From JBFMFH01 sp040752275 (lineage in GTDB: Bacteria; Acidobacteriota; Vicinamibacteria; Vicinamibacterales; JAKQTR01): DNA of 24,208 nucleotides. Location of the stretch: NCBI GenBank assembly GCA_040752275.1, contig JBFMFH010000078.1, positions 1 to 24,208 of the forward strand. Direction: 5' to 3'. Position 1 is the stretch's first letter. Every line of letters starts with the position of its first letter. The position numbers and the translations under genes are program-made. Below, in pieces: positions 21,208 through 24,208 of the stretch. The notes under the pieces were generated by a model. The model made no database searches and was not told the DNA's origin. It saw only the letters and a program-made list of their open reading frames with translations.

Positions 21208-21837
21208 TCAGTTGCCGAGGCCCGTCATGCTCCGGATGAGCGTCAGCAGCATGCCGATGGCCACGGTGTTGTGCCCGCCCTGGGGAACGATGATGTCGGC
21301 GTAGCGCTTGCTCGGCTCGACGAACTCCAGGTGCATCGGCTTGACGGTGGCCTGGTACTGCTCGATGACGGATTCCATGGTGCGGCCGCGCTCGGCCACG
21401 TCGCGCCGTAGCCGCCTGATGAACCGGATGTCATCGTCCGCATCCACGAACACCTTGACGTCCAGCAGCGATCGGAGCGCCGCATCCACGAAGATCAGAA
21501 TGCCTTCGACGATGATCGCACTGCGCGGGTTCGCGGTTTCGGTCGGCCCGGGCCGGACGTAGCGGGCGAAATCGTAGACCGGCACCTCGACGGGCCTGCC
21601 GGCGCGCAGGTTGTTGACGTGTCTGACCAGCAGGTCGGTCTCGAGGGCGTCGGGGTGGTCGTAGTTGAGCGCGGCCCGCTCCTCCAGCCGCAGGCTGCTC
21701 CTGTCGCGGTAGTAGCGGTCGTGCTCGAGCAGCGTCACCTGATCGTGGCCCAGACTCTCCATGATGCGGCGGACGACGGTCGTCTTTCCCGATCCCGACC
21801 CACCCGCGACACCGATGACGACAGGCCCCGGCGGCAT
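21208..21837 (-). CDS. udk: uridine kinase
   Basis: Uridine kinase phosphorylates uridine or cytidine to the monophosphate in pyrimidine salvage. The 209-residue P-loop protein has Walker A GGSGSGKT (12-19), the LLEHDRYYRD element, NYDHPDALETDLL, the PVYDFARYVR nucleoside-binding stretch, IIVEGILIF (Walker B region) and the RFIRRLRRDVAERGRT lid arginines. Length is normal. It follows the aminotransferase gene on the same strand with only 9 nt between, so they probably share a transcript. With uridine phosphorylase elsewhere in the window, the organism can both salvage and degrade uridine. Confidence 0.95.
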   Translation of the reverse strand: MPPGPVVIGVAGGSGSGKTTVVRRIMESLGHDQVTLLEHDRYYRDRSSLRLEERAALNYDHPDALETDLLVRHVNNLRAGRPVEVPVYDFARYVRPGPTETANPRSAIIVEGILIFVDAALRSLLDVKVFVDADDDIRFIRRLRRDVAERGRTMESVIEQYQATVKPMHLEFVEPSKRYADIIVPQGGHNTVAIGMLLTLIRSMTGLGN

Positions 21838-21846
21838 GGCTCTCTC

Positions 21847-23001
21847 CTATGCGCGCCTCAACCGCCCGGCGGCCTTCTCGAGGGTTTCGTCCCGCTTCGC
21901 GAAGCAGAACCGCAGCACCCGTGGCGCCTCGCTGGCGTAGAGGAACGCGGACGTTGGAATCGACGCCACGCCGTGCTCCTCGAGCAGGCGCCTGGCGAAC
22001 GCCGTGTCGGGTTCGTGGCTGATGGCGGAGTAGTCGAGGATCTGGAAGTACGTGCCCCTGCAGGGGACCGGTGTGAACCGGGAGCCCTCCATCAGCGCGA
22101 GGAAGCGGTCGCGCTTGGCCTGGTAGAACGCCGCCAGGTCGTCATAGCTGGTCCGCGCCCGCGTGAACTCGGCATACGCCACCTGCGCCGGGGTGTTCGT
22201 GGCGAAGGTGACGAACTGATGCACGCGCTGCACCTCCGCGCTGAGCGCCGCCGGCGCCGCCACGTAGCCGACCTTCCATCCGGTCGTGTGATACGTCTTG
22301 CCGAAGGAGCTCACGACACAACTGCGCCCGCGCAGGCCGGTGTGCCCCGTGAAGCTCTCGTGTCTGCGCCCGTCGAAGACGATGTGCTCGTACACTTCAT
22401 CGGCGAGCACAACGACGTTCGTCCCGTCCAGGGCTCCGGCCAGTTCATCGAGATCGGGACCATCGAGGACGGATCCGGTCGGATTGTGCGGCGAGTTGAT
22501 GATGACGAGGCGCGTGCGCGGCGACAGCACGCGCCTGAACGCATCCCAGTCGATCGCGTAGCACGGGGCGCACATCGTGACGAACCGGGGAACGCCGCCG
22601 CACAGGCGGACCGCGGGCACGTAGCTGTCGTAGCACGGCTCGATGAGGACGACCTCGTCGCCCGGATGCACGAATGCCGTGATGATATCGAAGATGGCCT
22701 CGGTGGCGCCCGAGGTGACCGTGATCTCCGTGGCGGGATCGTAGCGGGTTCCGTAGAGCCGCTCGATCTTGCCGGCGAGCGCCTCCCGCAGCGCCGGCAC
22801 CCCCAGCATCGGGGCGTACTGATTGTGTCCGGCCGCCATGTGCCGGTGGACCGCAGCCACAAGCGACGCATCGCAGTCGAAGTCGGGGAAGCCCTGGGAG
22901 AGGTTGATCGCCTGGTGCTCAGTAGCCAGGCGGGTCATGACGGCGAAGATGCTGACGCCGACGTCCGGCAACCGCGAGTCGACGCGCACGGTCGAGTTCA
23001 T
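21847..23001 (-). CDS. PLP-dependent aminotransferase class I/II, methionine/kynurenine aminotransferase-like
   Basis: The 384-residue fold-type I aminotransferase has the motifs INLSQGFPDFDC (about 32-43), NQYAPMLGVPALREA, TSGATEAIFDII (97-108), NSPHNPTG with N173, ADEVYEHIVFD with D201 binding the pyridine nitrogen, and the Schiff-base lysine K235 in SSFGKTYHTTGWKVGY. The FGKTYHTTGWK spacing and the NQYAP segment match YbdL-type methionine aminotransferases and kynurenine aminotransferases better than aspartate aminotransferase. The exact amino donor is inferred. No strong ribosome-binding site precedes the ATG at 23001, and the 242 nt up to the divergent methyltransferase hold no other clear feature. 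Confidence 0.9.
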   Translation of the reverse strand: MNSTVRVDSRLPDVGVSIFAVMTRLATEHQAINLSQGFPDFDCDASLVAAVHRHMAAGHNQYAPMLGVPALREALAGKIERLYGTRYDPATEITVTSGATEAIFDIITAFVHPGDEVVLIEPCYDSYVPAVRLCGGVPRFVTMCAPCYAIDWDAFRRVLSPRTRLVIINSPHNPTGSVLDGPDLDELAGALDGTNVVVLADEVYEHIVFDGRRHESFTGHTGLRGRSCVVSSFGKTYHTTGWKVGYVAAPAALSAEVQRVHQFVTFATNTPAQVAYAEFTRARTSYDDLAAFYQAKRDRFLALMEGSRFTPVPCRGTYFQILDYSAISHEPDTAFARRLLEEHGVASIPTSAFLYASEAPRVLRFCFAKRDETLEKAAGRLRRA

Positions 23002-23243
23002 GTGACGTACTCCAGTCCAACCTGCTGACAGACATACACTTGTACATCATCTACCCGCGCCGGCGGAACCGCGGTGTGCCGGACGGCCCGTTCCCTGCCC
23101 AAACCCCGAGCATGCGCAGCGTTCTCTGGAAGGCCGCCGGCCATCCCACGTGCCGCCCGTCCGGCGCGTCCGGCGCGAGGTGGGTTGACGCTCTCGTGCC
23201 CGGACACGTAGAGTCGGAGAGCCGTCTCTGCCGAGGTGCCGCC

Positions 23244-24005
23244 ATGTCGCCGACGAATCACTACGCCAAGCTCGACTACCGCAAGCTCATCGCCTGGGAC
23301 AAGCGTCTGGCTCGGGAATGGGCGTTCCTCCAGAAGCCATTCTCGTCGGCGCCGTCCCGCCGGGTGCTCGATCTGGGGTGCGGAACGGGTGAGCACGCGC
23401 GGTTCTTCGCGGAGCACGGCTTCGAGGTCGTGGGGGTCGACGTTTCCGAAACCATGCTCAGCCGCGCGCGCGAGAGCGGAGTGCCGAGAGGCGTCACCTA
23501 CATCGAAGGCGATCTGGCGCACGTCGAGAGGGTGGTGCACGGACCGTTCGGCGCCGCCGTCTGCCTTGGCAACACCCTGACGCACATCACGAGCCGCGAG
23601 GCCCTGGTCGATCTGTTCGAGGGCGTCCGCTCGGTACTCCTGCCCGGTGCGCCATTCGTGGTGCAGATCCTCAATTACGAGCGCCTCGTGCACACAGGAC
23701 AACGCTGCCTGCCGCTCACGTTCGTCACCGACGACGAAGGCGACGCGATCTTCATGAGGGTCATGACGCACAGGCCCGACGGTGCCCTGGTGTTCACGCC
23801 GACACTGCTGCGCTACAGGCCGGACGCGGAGCCGGCCATCGAAGTGATCACCTCGCACAACGTGGCGCTCCATGGCTGGACGCGCGAGGACCTCGAGACA
23901 GCGCTCGCGACGGCAGGTTTCGAGATGCGGGAGGTCTACGGAACCATGAGCGACACGGCGTACCAGGCCTACGAGTCGACCGACGTGGTCATCGTCGCCC
24001 GTTGA
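23244..24005 (+). CDS. class I SAM-dependent methyltransferase, substrate unknown
   Basis: The 253-residue protein has a Rossmann methyltransferase core with motif I VLDLGCGTGEHARFF (41-55), the acidic strand end EVVGVDVSETML, the IEGDLAHV element and AAVCLGNTLTHI in place of motif IV. The C-terminal half has a beta-rich insertion (FVTDDEGDAIF ... LLRYRPDAEP) of the kind seen in small-molecule methyltransferases. No signal peptide. The ATG at 23244 was chosen because a GAGGTG lies 6 nt upstream and homology-like sequence begins there, although the frame is open to 23040. Confidence 0.85.
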   Translation: MSPTNHYAKLDYRKLIAWDKRLAREWAFLQKPFSSAPSRRVLDLGCGTGEHARFFAEHGFEVVGVDVSETMLSRARESGVPRGVTYIEGDLAHVERVVHGPFGAAVCLGNTLTHITSREALVDLFEGVRSVLLPGAPFVVQILNYERLVHTGQRCLPLTFVTDDEGDAIFMRVMTHRPDGALVFTPTLLRYRPDAEPAIEVITSHNVALHGWTREDLETALATAGFEMREVYGTMSDTAYQAYESTDVVIVAR

Positions 24006-24035
24006 GAGAGGCTGCGCTCCACAGAGACGATCCCG

Positions 24036-24100
24036 CCCGGCAGAGTGGACGGCGGCTTCCCCGTTGCCGCCGGCGCGTTCGGCGAACGCGACCTGCCGGG
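24036..24100. terminator. nested inverted repeats between convergent genes
   Basis: CCCGGCAG (24036-24043) can pair with CTGCCGGG (24093-24100). Inside, CGCGTTC (24074-24080) and GAACGCG (24084-24090) form a perfect 7-bp hairpin. The position between the methyltransferase stop (24005) and the minus-strand stop at 24110 suits a bidirectional terminator, without U-tracts. Confidence 0.45.
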
Positions 24101-24109
24101 CCGTCGGTC

Positions 24110-24208
24110 CTACGCTTCCTCGTCCCGCTCGGCGGCCTCGTCTCCCTCGTCCCAGGGTTTGGGTTGGGGTCCTGGTACGATGTGACTGAGATCCTCGAGG
24201 CCCGACTT
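24110..24208 (-). CDS. 3' end of a gene running off the window (partial)
   Basis: The minus strand is open from the window edge to a TAG at 24110-24112, encoding 32 residues. They start KSGLEDLSHIVPGPQPKPW and end in a strongly acidic tail (Asp/Glu/Ala-rich). Such tails are typical of protein C-termini and the codon use fits the neighbours. The protein cannot be identified from this fragment. Confidence 0.5.
   Translation of the reverse strand, partial: KSGLEDLSHIVPGPQPKPWDEGDEAAERDEEA

Noticed and set aside
21619..23028. 469-codon plus-strand frame opposite udk and the aminotransferase
   Set aside because: It crosses two recognised genes in antisense and has no motif.
1..24208. CRISPR arrays, insertion sequences, prophage or tRNA genes
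   Set aside because: I looked for spaced direct repeats, transposase or phage motifs and cloverleaf ends, and found none.

Overview
The window reads as a high-GC, gene-dense bacterial chromosome fragment, most likely from an Acidobacteriota genome (Vicinamibacteria-like) assembled from short reads. The assignment is an inference. It rests on a VWFA-related protein of the type typical of Acidobacteria (5908-8076), a large carboxypeptidase-regulatory-domain TonB-dependent receptor (17765-20881) and the strong GC bias. A ten-N scaffold gap (2058-2067) breaks one gene.

Layout. 129-3753 (minus strand): an HtrA/Deg-type periplasmic serine protease, a MidA/NDUFAF7-type methyltransferase damaged by the gap, and an internally duplicated membrane protein. 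3928-5798 (plus): archease followed 11 nt later by the RNA ligase RtcB. 5908-8076 (plus): secreted VWFA-domain protein. 8136-11332 (minus): a small secreted protein, a zinc-ribbon protein and an alpha-glucan phosphorylase. 11504-12628 (plus): a Tat-exported glycosylasparaginase-type Ntn hydrolase. 12633-13079 (minus): small membrane-anchored protein. 13249-16008 (plus): unknown helical protein, leucyl/phenylalanyl-tRNA-protein transferase, uridine phosphorylase and a metallo-beta-lactamase-fold hydrolase. 16093-17558 (minus): a two-gene unit of an iron-type alcohol dehydrogenase and an ABM-domain protein. 17765-23001 (minus): TonB-dependent receptor, uridine kinase and a PLP aminotransferase. 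23244-24005 (plus): SAM methyltransferase. The last 99 bases hold the 3' end of a minus-strand gene.

The main discovery candidate is rtcB. Its reading frame is interrupted by one TGA (4644-4646) exactly where RtcB proteins carry their catalytic, metal-binding cysteine (motif GGVGYDIN-C-GVRLL). The frame continues without another stop to a full-length 478-residue ligase in which every other active-site Asp/His is present. Starting 3 nt after the TGA is a long hairpin whose apical loop is AGGTCT, placed 21 nt downstream. This matches the bacterial SECIS pattern and, from memory, the loop of the Escherichia coli fdhF SECIS. The simplest reading is a selenocysteine-containing RtcB paired with its activator archease. 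Gene callers would split it into a 94-aa and a 359-aa fragment. No selenocysteine machinery lies in this window, so the claim depends on finding it elsewhere in the genome.

Smaller points are heptanucleotide repeat tracts that appear to have extended the 3' ends of two genes, a run of perfect hairpins ahead of the TonB receptor, TANNNT boxes set 6-8 nt from starts that lack Shine-Dalgarno sequences, and a REP-like element between convergent genes.
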